A DNA stretch of 64,000 nucleotides from an uncultured Eubacteriales bacterium (GTDB lineage Bacteria; Bacillota; Clostridia; Oscillospirales; Oscillospiraceae). Every line of letters begins with the position of its first letter. Within the stretch, counting starts at the first letter, position 1. The notes beneath the pieces are model-generated. The model saw nothing but the letters and a program-made list of their open reading frames with translations, was not told the origin of the DNA and made no database searches. Shown one piece after another: positions 33,519-41,193 of this stretch. The translations under genes were made by a program, and so were the position numbers. The stretch is taken from assembly GCA_900079765.1 (NCBI GenBank), contig LT599017.1:1705766-1769765 (forward strand), given 5' to 3'.

Positions 33519-35135
33519 ATGGCATTGGACGCGATTTGCCTGTCGGCGGTGGTAGAGGAGCTGCGCAGTACCCTGGCCGGCGGGAAGATAGACAAGATAT
33601 ACCAGCCGGGCCGGGACGAGGTTATCCTGGCGGCCCGGGGCGCGGGGAAGAACGTAAAACTCCTCCTATCCGCTAACCCCAGCCATCCACGGCTCCACTT
33701 CACCGAGGCGGTTCGGGAGAACCCGGCGGAGCCGCCCATGTTCTGCATGCTCCTGCGCAAGCACCTCACCGGTGCGCGCATCCTGGGGCTGGAGCAGCCC
33801 TCTCTGGAGCGGGTGGTGATTTTCACCCTGGAGTGCCTTGACGAGCTGGGGGATAGGGTAGAGCGTAGGCTGGTGCTGGAGGCGATGGGCCGCCACGCAA
33901 ATCTTATTTTGCTGGATGGCGAGGGCCGCATCACCGACTGCCTGCGCCGGGTAGATGCCGATATGTCCGCCCAGCGGCAGGTGCTGCCCGGCATGTTCTA
34001 TCGCCTGCCCGAGCCTCGGCCCGGCGTACCTCCCCTGATCGGGCGGGAGCTGGAGTTTCAGGGCAAGGTGGCCGACGTGGCGGCTATGTACGCCCTGGAG
34101 GAGGGGGTCAGAGCCGGGGGCGGGAAACCCTATATGCTCCTGCGCAGCGGTAAGCCGGCTGAATTTTCCTTTATGCCCATTCTACAGTACGGACCGGACT
34201 CCGAGCTAAAGGAGTACGACACCTTCTCCCACCTGCTGGACGACTTCTACGCCACCCGTGAGGATGCGCGGCGTATGGGGCAGAAAGAGCAGGAGCTCTT
34301 GAAGATGGTCACCCGCGCCCGGGAGCGGACTGCCCGCCGGGTGGGTCAGCAGGAGATCGAGCTGGCCGCCACAGCGGGCCGGGAGCGCAAGCGGGAGCTG
34401 GGGGACATCCTCACCTCCAACCTCCACATGATGGAGCGGGGGATGGGCAGCGTCCGGCTTGTTGACTTCTATGACCCGGAGGGCGGACAGGTTGACATAA
34501 AACTGGACTCTCTGCTTTCCCCCCAGCAAAACGCGGCGAAGTACTACAAGGAATACAATAAGGCCAAGACCGCCCAGCGGGTCCTTACCGAGCAGATCGA
34601 AAAGGGCGGGCGGGAGCTTGCTTATCTGGACAGTGTACTGGAGAACATCACCCTGGCCGAGGGGGAGCGGGATCTGCAGGAGATCCGTCAGGAGCTCATC
34701 GAGACAGGATACCTGCGCCGCCCACCCAAGTCCAGGGGCCGGGAGAAGACGGTGGCGGGCAAGCCCATGGAGTTCCGTTCCACGGCGGGCCTGCGCATCT
34801 CGGTGGGCAAGAACAACAGCCAGAACGACACCCTTACCACCAAGTCCGCCGGGAAAGGGGACGTCTGGCTCCACACCCAAAAGGTCCACGGCTCCCACGT
34901 CATCCTTTGGACTGGCGGGGAGGAGCCGGACGCGCAGAGCCTTACCGAGGCGGCCATCCTGGCGGCTTATTTCTCCCAGAGCCGGGAGGGAAAGAAGGTG
35001 CAGGTGGACTACACGCCGGTAAAATTCGTAAAGAAACCCGCCGGGTCCCGACCCGGCATGGTGGTCTATACCACCTATCAGACCGCGGTGGTGGACCCGG
35101 ACGGGGACTTAGCGCGGAAACTGAGAGTAAAATAG
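33519..35135 (+). CDS. rqcH: Rqc2-family ribosome quality-control factor RqcH (NFACT/FbpA)
   Basis: 538 residues. The NFACT-N domain (1-about 180) starts MALDAICLSAVVEELRSTLAGGKIDKIYQPGRDE; a helical coiled-coil middle follows; the C-terminal NFACT-R domain has GKGDVWLHTQKVHGSHVIL. RqcH binds obstructed 50S subunits and adds C-terminal alanine tails to stalled peptides; the family was formerly annotated as fibronectin-binding. Soluble, no signal peptide, consistent with an intracellular role. 12 bp before a response-regulator gene. Confidence 0.94.
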   Translation: MALDAICLSAVVEELRSTLAGGKIDKIYQPGRDEVILAARGAGKNVKLLLSANPSHPRLHFTEAVRENPAEPPMFCMLLRKHLTGARILGLEQPSLERVVIFTLECLDELGDRVERRLVLEAMGRHANLILLDGEGRITDCLRRVDADMSAQRQVLPGMFYRLPEPRPGVPPLIGRELEFQGKVADVAAMYALEEGVRAGGGKPYMLLRSGKPAEFSFMPILQYGPDSELKEYDTFSHLLDDFYATREDARRMGQKEQELLKMVTRARERTARRVGQQEIELAATAGRERKRELGDILTSNLHMMERGMGSVRLVDFYDPEGGQVDIKLDSLLSPQQNAAKYYKEYNKAKTAQRVLTEQIEKGGRELAYLDSVLENITLAEGERDLQEIRQELIETGYLRRPPKSRGREKTVAGKPMEFRSTAGLRISVGKNNSQNDTLTTKSAGKGDVWLHTQKVHGSHVILWTGGEEPDAQSLTEAAILAAYFSQSREGKKVQVDYTPVKFVKKPAGSRPGMVVYTTYQTAVVDPDGDLARKLRVK

Positions 35136-35147
35136 GGAGGAGTGCCT

Positions 35148-35846
35148 ATGGACGCCTGCAATATTCTCGTCGTGGAGGACGACCAGAACATCAACCGCCT
35201 TTTGTGCAAGATATTGGAGGGGGGCGGCCACTGCTGCCGCCCGGCCTTCTCGGGCAGCGAGGCTATGCTCTGGGCTGGGCAGTACGAATACGACTTGGTG
35301 CTCCTGGACCTGATGCTTCCCGGCCTCACGGGAGAGGAGTTTATCACCCAGATCCGCAAGAGCAGGAATATGCCCATCATCGTCCTCTCCGCGAAAGCGG
35401 GGCTGGAGAACCGGGTGGAAGTTCTGCGGCTGGGGGCCGACGACTTTATCCCCAAGCCATTTGACAACGCAGAGGTCCTGGCCCGTGTGGAGGCCCAGCT
35501 CCGCCGGTACAAGCAGTTCTCCGCGCCCGCCCAGGCCGCAGGCCGCTTAACCCACGGGGACCTGATACTGGACCGGGAGGGGGTCACTGTGACGGCGGCG
35601 GGCAAGGAGGTACAGGTCACTGCCCGGGAGTTTGAGATACTGGCTCTTCTCATGGCCTCACCCAAGAAGGTCTTCACCAGGGAGCAGCTCTACGAGCAGG
35701 TTTGGGGCGGGGAGTACATGGGGGATGACAACACGGTGAACGTCCATATCTCCAACCTCCGCTCCAAGCTGGCAAAGGCCAGCGCCGCCGAGTATATCAA
35801 GACGGTATGGGGAATCGGATTCAAGATGAACGAGGAGACCGCCTGA
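35148..35846 (+). CDS. OmpR-family response regulator (KdpE-like), orphan
   Basis: 232 residues from ATG 35148 with AGGGAGG 7 bases upstream (an in-frame GTG at 35142 is too close). The receiver has ILVVEDDQN, phosphoacceptor Asp in LLDLMLPG (near residue 52) and the conserved Lys in FIPKPFD. The C-terminal winged helix has LLMASPKKVFTREQLYEQVWG and NTVNVHISNLRSKL. No histidine kinase adjoins it and a terminator follows, so it is an orphan here, perhaps truncated from a pair by the insertion to its right. Confidence 0.92.
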   Translation: MDACNILVVEDDQNINRLLCKILEGGGHCCRPAFSGSEAMLWAGQYEYDLVLLDLMLPGLTGEEFITQIRKSRNMPIIVLSAKAGLENRVEVLRLGADDFIPKPFDNAEVLARVEAQLRRYKQFSAPAQAAGRLTHGDLILDREGVTVTAAGKEVQVTAREFEILALLMASPKKVFTREQLYEQVWGGEYMGDDNTVNVHISNLRSKLAKASAAEYIKTVWGIGFKMNEETA

Positions 35847-35876
35847 GATAAGAGCCCTTTTCTGATAGACTTATTC

Positions 35877-35904
35877 AAAAAAAGCCCGCGCCAATTAGGC
35901 GGGG
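35877..35904. repeat. left hairpin flanking the BlaR1/BlaI segment
   Basis: A7-GCCCGCGCC-AATTA-GGCGGG. The same hairpin occurs inverted at 38257-38282. Read on the minus strand it would be a terminator (hairpin plus T7). Confidence 0.7.
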
Positions 35905-35948
35905 TATCATAGGGACAAAAAATGAACCGGGGTATAAATCCCTGTGAT

Positions 35949-35982
35949 GGGGCGGACAGTTTTGGCTGTCCGCCCCGTTTTT
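35949..35982. terminator. terminator after the response-regulator gene
   Basis: GGGGCGGACAG / CTGTCCGCCCC with loop TTTTGG, then GTTTTTG. It also closes the minus-strand BlaR1 gene from the other side only weakly. Confidence 0.88.
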
Positions 35983-36066
35983 GCTAAGCGGCGGGTGCGG
36001 GGAAATTTCTGCGACCTTTCTCCCGCCACGATCTTCTCTCCCGCCTGTTCCTGCTACGTCCACACC

Positions 36067-37611
36067 TTATTCAACAAATGGTGTGTACTGTGGATGTTCA
36101 TGTACGTATTTGTTCATAATTTCCGCAGCTTTGTCCTGACTGATAGGTTCAGCATTTTTAATATCAGGTTTATCTTCGGTTGAATAAAACCAAGGATGTT
36201 CTTCATCCTGCAAACTGTAATATAGAACAGATTCCACCAAGGTCAATTCGGTTCCGCTATATGTATAATAGTTGTAGCTGGACTCAAAGGCGCTACTTGA
36301 GCCCTCATTGGCAATACAGCCGTTTTCACAGAGATAATATCGGTTTCGCTCCCATCCGTCCAGTACATGAAACACTTTTCCGTTTACTATCGTATAGAGA
36401 TCATAAATGATGCCATCCCAACCGCCGTTATCCCAGCCATCCGTATTTGCGCCAAATATGAGTTCGTCTACGCCGTTGCCATCAATGTCTTTTATCAGAT
36501 AACCGAGCGTTTCATAGTCCCAGTGCTGATAGAACACATGGCTGAACGGTTCCTCCTCCGGATAATTGCCGTCAGAATTTTCGAGCACATCTCTTGCCTC
36601 AGCAATTAGTTCGCTGTATCCCGAATAATCTGTTCCTTCTAGCGGTGTCTCAATCGCCTGCCCCTTCGGATTCGTCAAAAAACACATTGCAGCAACAACG
36701 CAAGCAATAACGGCGACTACAACAGTCCAAAACGCAGGCTTCTTATAATTCAGCACAGTATTAATCCTCTCCTTCACGCCGACCTCACCGAAAGCAAGTG
36801 GGTAAACCATCACCATTTTCCGCTGCATACTGCAAGATACCAGCGCATAGGAATAGGCTTTCTTTTCATCTATCTTCATGGTTTTGATCACTGTTTCATC
36901 ACAGGCAAGTTCAATATCCCGGCAAAAAAGAATATACGCCGCCGCCACCAGCGGATTGAACCAATACACCGCCAGCAACAGAAATCCCAGCGGCTTCCAC
37001 CAATGATCCTTGTGTTTTAAGTGAGCCTGCTCATGGGCAAGTACATAATTCACCTGTCCTTCGGGTATATCAGAGGGCAAAAAAATTTGAGGTCTGATGA
37101 TACCTAAAATAAACGGAGATTTCACAGCATCACAGAGCCAGATGTTATCCCGAAGAGGAACAGCCTCGCGCACCTTGCCCCACATCCGCAGATAGCTGAT
37201 GATTGCATACAGCAATAATAGGACAGCGCCTACAAGCCAAATCCATGCAAAAATTTCAATATTTGAACGCATTGCGGAGCCAGTCGTTTTAAGGGTAATC
37301 GGATTAATAGCCCGATCAATAGTCTGAATACCGCTTTGCAGCTGAAAATTATATGGTTCGTTTGCAGCGATAGAATTACCTGAATAAATACTTTGAACTG
37401 GTATTGTCTCTGCACTCGGTATCAAGCTGAATACGCTTTTAAAAGAGAACGGAAAAATTAGACGGACTGCAACCATTGCCCAGAGTATGCACGGAATCCA
37501 CTTTGGCGCTCTTTTCATAAACAGACGAAACACCATTACCGCCAAAATCAGCCAGCTTGCGGCAATGCTCATATTAAGCAGTTTCAAAAAAATTGCACCC
37601 ATCGTCAGCAT
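36067..37611 (-). CDS. BlaR1/MecR1-type M56 metallopeptidase sensor with a non-PBP outer domain
   Basis: 514 residues, A+T-richer than the rest of the window. Membrane helices near 5-25, 35-55 and 118-140 surround the zinc peptidase domain with LAHEQAHLKHKDH (HExxH) and RDIELACDETV (third ligand Glu, ExxxD). After a final helix near 300-320 the C-terminal domain is not a penicillin-binding sensor; it contains DIDGNGVDELIFGAN, an EF-hand/FG-GAP-like calcium loop, and a beta-rich region. It should respond to an outer signal by cleaving the BlaI-type repressor encoded upstream; the two genes overlap by 7 bp. Confidence 0.88.
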   Translation of the reverse strand: MLTMGAIFLKLLNMSIAASWLILAVMVFRLFMKRAPKWIPCILWAMVAVRLIFPFSFKSVFSLIPSAETIPVQSIYSGNSIAANEPYNFQLQSGIQTIDRAINPITLKTTGSAMRSNIEIFAWIWLVGAVLLLLYAIISYLRMWGKVREAVPLRDNIWLCDAVKSPFILGIIRPQIFLPSDIPEGQVNYVLAHEQAHLKHKDHWWKPLGFLLLAVYWFNPLVAAAYILFCRDIELACDETVIKTMKIDEKKAYSYALVSCSMQRKMVMVYPLAFGEVGVKERINTVLNYKKPAFWTVVVAVIACVVAAMCFLTNPKGQAIETPLEGTDYSGYSELIAEARDVLENSDGNYPEEEPFSHVFYQHWDYETLGYLIKDIDGNGVDELIFGANTDGWDNGGWDGIIYDLYTIVNGKVFHVLDGWERNRYYLCENGCIANEGSSSAFESSYNYYTYSGTELTLVESVLYYSLQDEEHPWFYSTEDKPDIKNAEPISQDKAAEIMNKYVHEHPQYTPFVE

Positions 37612-37967
37612 CCCTCTGCATTGTCAATCATTTTTCGAATTTCAGTCGCTTCTTCTGGGGTCAGTGTACGATTCTTGGTAAAGGCAGCAATAAAAGCCGG
37701 AAGGGAGCCTTCAAAGGTGTCTTCCACAAACTTTTTGCTTTGCAGTGCGTAAAACTCCTGTCGAGAAATTAGTGAAGTTACCGTACCATTGTCATTCTGG
37801 AATAGACCTTTGTCGCACAGCCGCCGTAGGACATTGTGTGCGGTGGTACGCTTCCAGTTGAACTCTACTGCTGTGAGTTTTACCAGTTCCGAAGAGGTGA
37901 CCGGCTCACGCTCCCAAATCATGTCTGCATAACGAGCTTCAATCACGCCTAACTGAATTTCTGTCAT
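37605..37967 (-). CDS. BlaI/MecI/CopY-family repressor
   Basis: 120 residues. Winged helix: GVIEARYADMIWEREPVTSSELVKLTA, then KRTTAHNVLRRLCDKGLFQ, followed by the dimerisation helices. Proteolysis by the co-encoded BlaR1-type sensor in the C-terminal dimer region would relieve repression. AGGGAGG lies before the ATG. Two overlapping palindromes at the promoter are its likely operators. Confidence 0.92.
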   Translation of the reverse strand: MTEIQLGVIEARYADMIWEREPVTSSELVKLTAVEFNWKRTTAHNVLRRLCDKGLFQNDNGTVTSLISRQEFYALQSKKFVEDTFEGSLPAFIAAFTKNRTLTPEEATEIRKMIDNAEGC

Positions 37968-37999
37968 AATATATTCCTCCCTCGGTAAGACTACTCTCT

Positions 38000-38030
38000 G
38001 TAGTCTATATACAGACTACACAATGTAGTC
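38000..38030. promoter_or_regulatory. BlaI-type operators
   Basis: GTAGTC-N8-GACTAC (38000-38019) and GACTACA-CAA-TGTAGTC (38014-38030) overlap and contain the TACA/TGTA core of BlaI/MecI sites. They cover the -10 region and spacer of the blaI promoter. Confidence 0.8.
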
Positions 38031-38041
38031 TATTTTGTCAA
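38013..38041 (-). promoter_or_regulatory. promoter of the blaI-blaR1 pair
   Basis: Minus strand perfect TTGACA (38041-38036), 17-bp spacer, TAGTCT (38018-38013), overlapping both operators. Confidence 0.75.
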
Positions 38042-38157
38042 GAGGAATTTAAGACGCTACGCCTACTTCTTTCTACTTTTTCTTTGTTAGTGCCCCTGCG
38101 CTTCCATCCGCATACTTCCATGATCCTACCCATTCTCGAAAAGGACTTGAAATTTAC

Positions 38158-38208
38158 AAGCCCCTTATTTCTAAAAGAACTCTTTTTTAGAAATGAGGGG
38201 CTTTTTTT
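38158..38208 (+). terminator. strong hairpin with T-run in the BlaI-LacI spacer
   Basis: A long stem (AGCCCCT-TATTTCTAAAA with TTTTTAGAAATGAGGGGCT) followed by TTTTTTT. No gene on the plus strand leads into it here, so it may be a remnant or block read-through toward lacI. The rest of 38041-38305 carries no gene. Confidence 0.8.
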
Positions 38209-38256
38209 ATATTCAGTTTGCCTTATGGTGTAGGTTCACACTTATCCTTATGACTT

Positions 38257-38282
38257 CCCGCCTTTTGGCGCGGGCTTTTTTA
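38257..38282. repeat. right hairpin flanking the BlaR1/BlaI segment, inverted copy
   Basis: CCCGCC-TTTT-GGCGCGGGC-TTTTTT, the reverse complement of the hairpin at 35877-35904 apart from the loop. On the plus strand it is a terminator-like structure that also faces the end of the minus-strand lacI gene. Confidence 0.7.
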
Positions 38283-38305
38283 TGCCGAAGTACGATTCCG
38301 GCAGC

Positions 38306-39307
38306 TCATTCCCAGCCGCGCAGGGTCAGGCGCGGCTCCAGCGTGACGGTCTTGGCGAAAGCGTCTTTGACCCGGCCTTGGTTTTCGGTGATCATCTCCA
38401 TAGCCGCCTGGGCCATCTCAAGGATGGGCATATGGACGCTGCTCAGCGGCGGCGTCAGGCTTGGGGCCAGCGTGTCGTCAAAGCCGATGACCTCCACGTC
38501 CTCCGGCACGCGGAGCTGGTGCCGGTACAGGTATTGCAGCACACCGGCGGCGTAGTTGTCGCTCCAGGTCATCACGCCGGTGATACCGGGGCAGGCGCCG
38601 AAAGCCTGCTCCGCGGCCTGCCGGGCGATCTCCACGCTGGTGTCGGTGCAATGCCGCACATGGTAGGTCAGCTTGCCGTCCGCCTCCTCCATGGCCCGCA
38701 GAAAGCCCTTCATCCGAGCGTTTTCCACCTCGGTGTCCTTGGCGCGGACGATGTAAAGGATCTGCTGGTGTCCTTGCCGCACTAATCTGTTGGCCGCTTG
38801 GTAAGCGCCGCTCTCGTTGTCGATCAAAACCCGGTTAAAGCCCAGGCAGCCGCCCGTGCGCTCTATGAGCACCACGGGAACGCCGCTGGCCCGCAGGTAA
38901 ACGCGCACCTCGTCCCGGATCACCTTGTCGCCAAAGCCGCCGATGATGATGCCGCTGACGTGGTAGTTGCGCAGCTCCTCCAAATGGCGCATGAGCGCGT
39001 CGTTGTCCAGCGTCTCGCTGTACATCACCATGGTGTGGAAACCGCAGGCGGCAGCACTCTCCATCAGGGCGCTGGTGAGAGAGGCGTAGAACATGCCGCC
39101 CAGGGAACGCAACAAAATCAGTCCGATCAGCGGGACCCGGGGCGCAGGCGGCACCTGCCGGAGCTGATAGCCCGTGCCATGCAGGGAATTTATGACGGCG
39201 GCACGCTTGTCAGGGGCCACATAACCGCTGCCGTTCAACACCCGCGACACCGCCGATACCGACACGCCGGCCCGTTCGGCCACGTCCTTCATAGTAATTT
39301 TCTTCAT
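38306..39307 (-). CDS. LacI-family transcriptional regulator of the sulfatase locus
   Basis: 333 residues. N-terminal HTH (MKDVAERAGVSVSAVSRVLNG, residues 5-25) with the hinge, then a periplasmic-binding-protein-type effector domain (60-333). The end of the effector domain shows DVEVIGFDDTLAPSLTPPLSSVHMP, the usual LacI block. It is divergent from the first sulfatase gene with 330 bp between, where three TGAAA/TTTCA palindromes lie, so it probably represses the locus until a sugar inducer binds. An extended -10 (TATACT at 39379-39374, minus) overlaps one palindrome, which suggests autoregulation. Confidence 0.93.
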   Translation of the reverse strand: MKKITMKDVAERAGVSVSAVSRVLNGSGYVAPDKRAAVINSLHGTGYQLRQVPPAPRVPLIGLILLRSLGGMFYASLTSALMESAAACGFHTMVMYSETLDNDALMRHLEELRNYHVSGIIIGGFGDKVIRDEVRVYLRASGVPVVLIERTGGCLGFNRVLIDNESGAYQAANRLVRQGHQQILYIVRAKDTEVENARMKGFLRAMEEADGKLTYHVRHCTDTSVEIARQAAEQAFGACPGITGVMTWSDNYAAGVLQYLYRHQLRVPEDVEVIGFDDTLAPSLTPPLSSVHMPILEMAQAAMEMITENQGRVKDAFAKTVTLEPRLTLRGWE

Positions 39308-39361
39308 AGATCTCGCCTTCTCTCGATGTTTCCTTTAATGTATTTGTGTACAAAAAAAAGA

Positions 39362-39374
39362 TGAATTTTTTTCA
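39362..39374. promoter_or_regulatory. candidate LacI operator 1 (autoregulatory)
   Basis: TGAATTTTTTTCA, a degenerate form of the TGAAA-N3-TTTCA pattern, touching the -10 box of lacI on the minus strand. Confidence 0.4.
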
Positions 39375-39425
39375 GTATACCACAGTTTGAATGCGGAAGA
39401 AATACCCTGTTTTCTGTATATAGTA

Positions 39426-39437
39426 TGAAAAGTTTCA
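39426..39437. promoter_or_regulatory. candidate LacI operator 2
   Basis: TGAAA-AG-TTTCA, a perfect 5-bp-arm palindrome about 50 bp upstream of the -35 box of the sulfatase promoter. Confidence 0.5.
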
Positions 39438-39484
39438 CGTCGAAAATTATAAAATCGAACAAAGATATTCGTGTACTCTGTCGA

Positions 39485-39514
39485 TTGCGTTGTATAAGTT
39501 GAGTAATATATAAT
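39485..39514 (+). promoter_or_regulatory. candidate promoter of the first sulfatase gene
   Basis: TTGCGT (39485-39490), 18-bp spacer, perfect TATAAT (39509-39514). The transcript would have about 115 nt of leader before ATG 39637, containing operator 3. Confidence 0.6.
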
Positions 39515-39554
39515 GAGGAACAGAAAAACGAAAATCTTTTCAGCTGTGCCTGTA

Positions 39555-39567
39555 TGAAAAAATTTCA
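39555..39567. promoter_or_regulatory. candidate LacI operator 3
   Basis: TGAAA-AAA-TTTCA, flanked by TAT and CATA, about 40 bp downstream of the -10 box. A downstream roadblock position is common for LacI-type repressors. Confidence 0.5.
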
Positions 39568-39636
39568 CATAAGCCTTGATATGCCGCCGTTCATGGATAC
39601 GCCCCGCAAACCTGTATGGCAAAGAGGAGAGACGTT

Positions 39637-41085
39637 ATGATTGCGGAAGGGAACGAGAAGACCTCCATGCCGAAACGGCCCAACGTGATCTGGGTGCTGG
39701 CCGACCAGCTGCGCGCTCAGGCCCTGAGCTGTAACGGAGAGACGAATATCTGCACGCCCAACCTCGACCAGCTGGCCGCCAGAGGCGTGAATTATCAGGC
39801 GGCGGTGTCGGGCTATCCGCTGTGCTGCCCCTACAGAGGGAGCATGCTCACCGGCCAGTACCCGCACCACTGCACACCGGGCCATGATATGGGCCTGCCG
39901 CCGGAGAAACAGACCATCGCCCACGTGCTTCGGGAGGCGGGCTACCACACGGCCTATTTCGGCAAGTGGCATCTGGACGCGGAGGGGGCCGCCGCGTCCA
40001 TCCGTCCGAACCGGGAGGTCATGCACATCGTGCGGCCTGAGAACCGGGGCGGGTTCGACCGCTGGGTGGGGTATGAGAACAACAACGAGCCCTGGGATTG
40101 CTACGTCCACGGTGACGGTACGCCATTTAAGAGGCTGGAGGGCTTTGAGACCGACGCGCTGACCGACCTTCTGATCGATTACATGGCGGAGCCTCACGAC
40201 AAGCCCTTCTTCGCGGTGCTGAGCGTTTTCCCGCCACACAACCCCTATCTGGCGCCCGAGCGGTTTGCCGAAGGGCTGACGCCTGAGAGCATCCGTCTCC
40301 GGCCCAACGTGCCGCCGGTGCCCTGGGTGGAGCAACAGGCCAGACGAGAACTGGCGGGGTATTACGCCATGGTGAGAAACTTGGACTGGAACGTGGGGCG
40401 CATCGTGGACGCGCTCGACACGCTGCGTCTGGCGGACGATACCTATATCGTATTTTTCAGCGACCACGGCGACATGCACGGCAGCCACGGGTGGTTCCGC
40501 AAGACCAATCCCTATGAGGAGTCCTGCCGTATCCCGTTCATTATCTCCACCGGCCACGGCTGCATGTACAGTGTGGCGCCCGAGCTGCTGTACGGGGCCA
40601 ACGGCGCGGCTCTCTGTGACGCGCCGCTGAACCATGTGGACGTGGCGCCCACCACCCTGGGACTGTGCAGCGTGCCGACACCGGAGTGGATGGAGGGGTA
40701 TGACTATTCCGGCTATGTCACCGGGCGCACCCTGCCAGAGGGGGAGCCGGATTCGGCCTTTCTCCAGTGCAATACGGTCACGGGCCACCTCAACAGCACG
40801 GCGGACCCGTGGCGGGGCATCATCACCCGGGACGGCTGGAAGTACGTCGTGACCGAGCACGGGCCATGGATGCTGTACAATTTGAAGGACGACCCCTACG
40901 AACAGATGAACATGGCCCACATCACCAATTACCGGGCCATCATGAGTGATTTGAACCTCCGCCTGGCGCGGTGGCTGGAGCGAACGGGCGACAAATTCCC
41001 GCTGCCGGATATCCACTGCGGCGTGATCCGCAGGGGACGCGGCAACGGCGTGTACCATGGCGCGGGGGGGCGGATGGAATATTAA
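39637..41085 (+). CDS. cytosolic type I sulfatase 1 (Cys type)
   Basis: 482 residues. Opening RPNVIWVLADQLRAQ gives the first metal Asp (Asp23). The formylglycine motif is Cys63-Cys-Pro-Tyr-Arg67, which fits CxPxR and is followed by GSMLTG. A second metal site is FFSDHGD (Asp276-His277). FGKWHLD is the usual sulfatase block after it. No signal peptide: only 15 hydrophilic residues precede the catalytic domain. ATG 39637 is chosen for its AGAGGAG site over ATG 39616. It should hydrolyse a sugar sulfate ester. First gene of the LacI-controlled unit. Confidence 0.93.
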   Translation: MIAEGNEKTSMPKRPNVIWVLADQLRAQALSCNGETNICTPNLDQLAARGVNYQAAVSGYPLCCPYRGSMLTGQYPHHCTPGHDMGLPPEKQTIAHVLREAGYHTAYFGKWHLDAEGAAASIRPNREVMHIVRPENRGGFDRWVGYENNNEPWDCYVHGDGTPFKRLEGFETDALTDLLIDYMAEPHDKPFFAVLSVFPPHNPYLAPERFAEGLTPESIRLRPNVPPVPWVEQQARRELAGYYAMVRNLDWNVGRIVDALDTLRLADDTYIVFFSDHGDMHGSHGWFRKTNPYEESCRIPFIISTGHGCMYSVAPELLYGANGAALCDAPLNHVDVAPTTLGLCSVPTPEWMEGYDYSGYVTGRTLPEGEPDSAFLQCNTVTGHLNSTADPWRGIITRDGWKYVVTEHGPWMLYNLKDDPYEQMNMAHITNYRAIMSDLNLRLARWLERTGDKFPLPDIHCGVIRRGRGNGVYHGAGGRMEY

Positions 41086-41117
41086 AATGCCGAAAGTAGG
41101 ACACCCGGACCCGATAC

Positions 41118-41137
41118 AGGGGCGTCGTGACGCCCGA
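41118..41137 (+). other. hairpin between sulfatase 1 and binding protein 1
   Basis: GGGCGTC-GT-GACGCCC (41120-41135) without a T-run. It may be a processing or stability element that sets the higher level of the binding-protein mRNA. Confidence 0.5.
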
Positions 41138-41193
41138 CAGAGGATGGGGCAACCCCCTTTCTACATATATTAAGCAGGAAAAGAGGAAAGAAA

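Noticed and set aside
33519-35135. Fibronectin-binding surface protein
   Set aside because: The older family name; the protein has no signal peptide or anchor and shows the NFACT-N and NFACT-R domains of RqcH.
35148-35846. Response regulator as part of a KdpDE potassium system
   Set aside because: No kdpD or kdpFABC gene is near; only the OmpR-type domain order supports KdpE likeness, so it is called an orphan.
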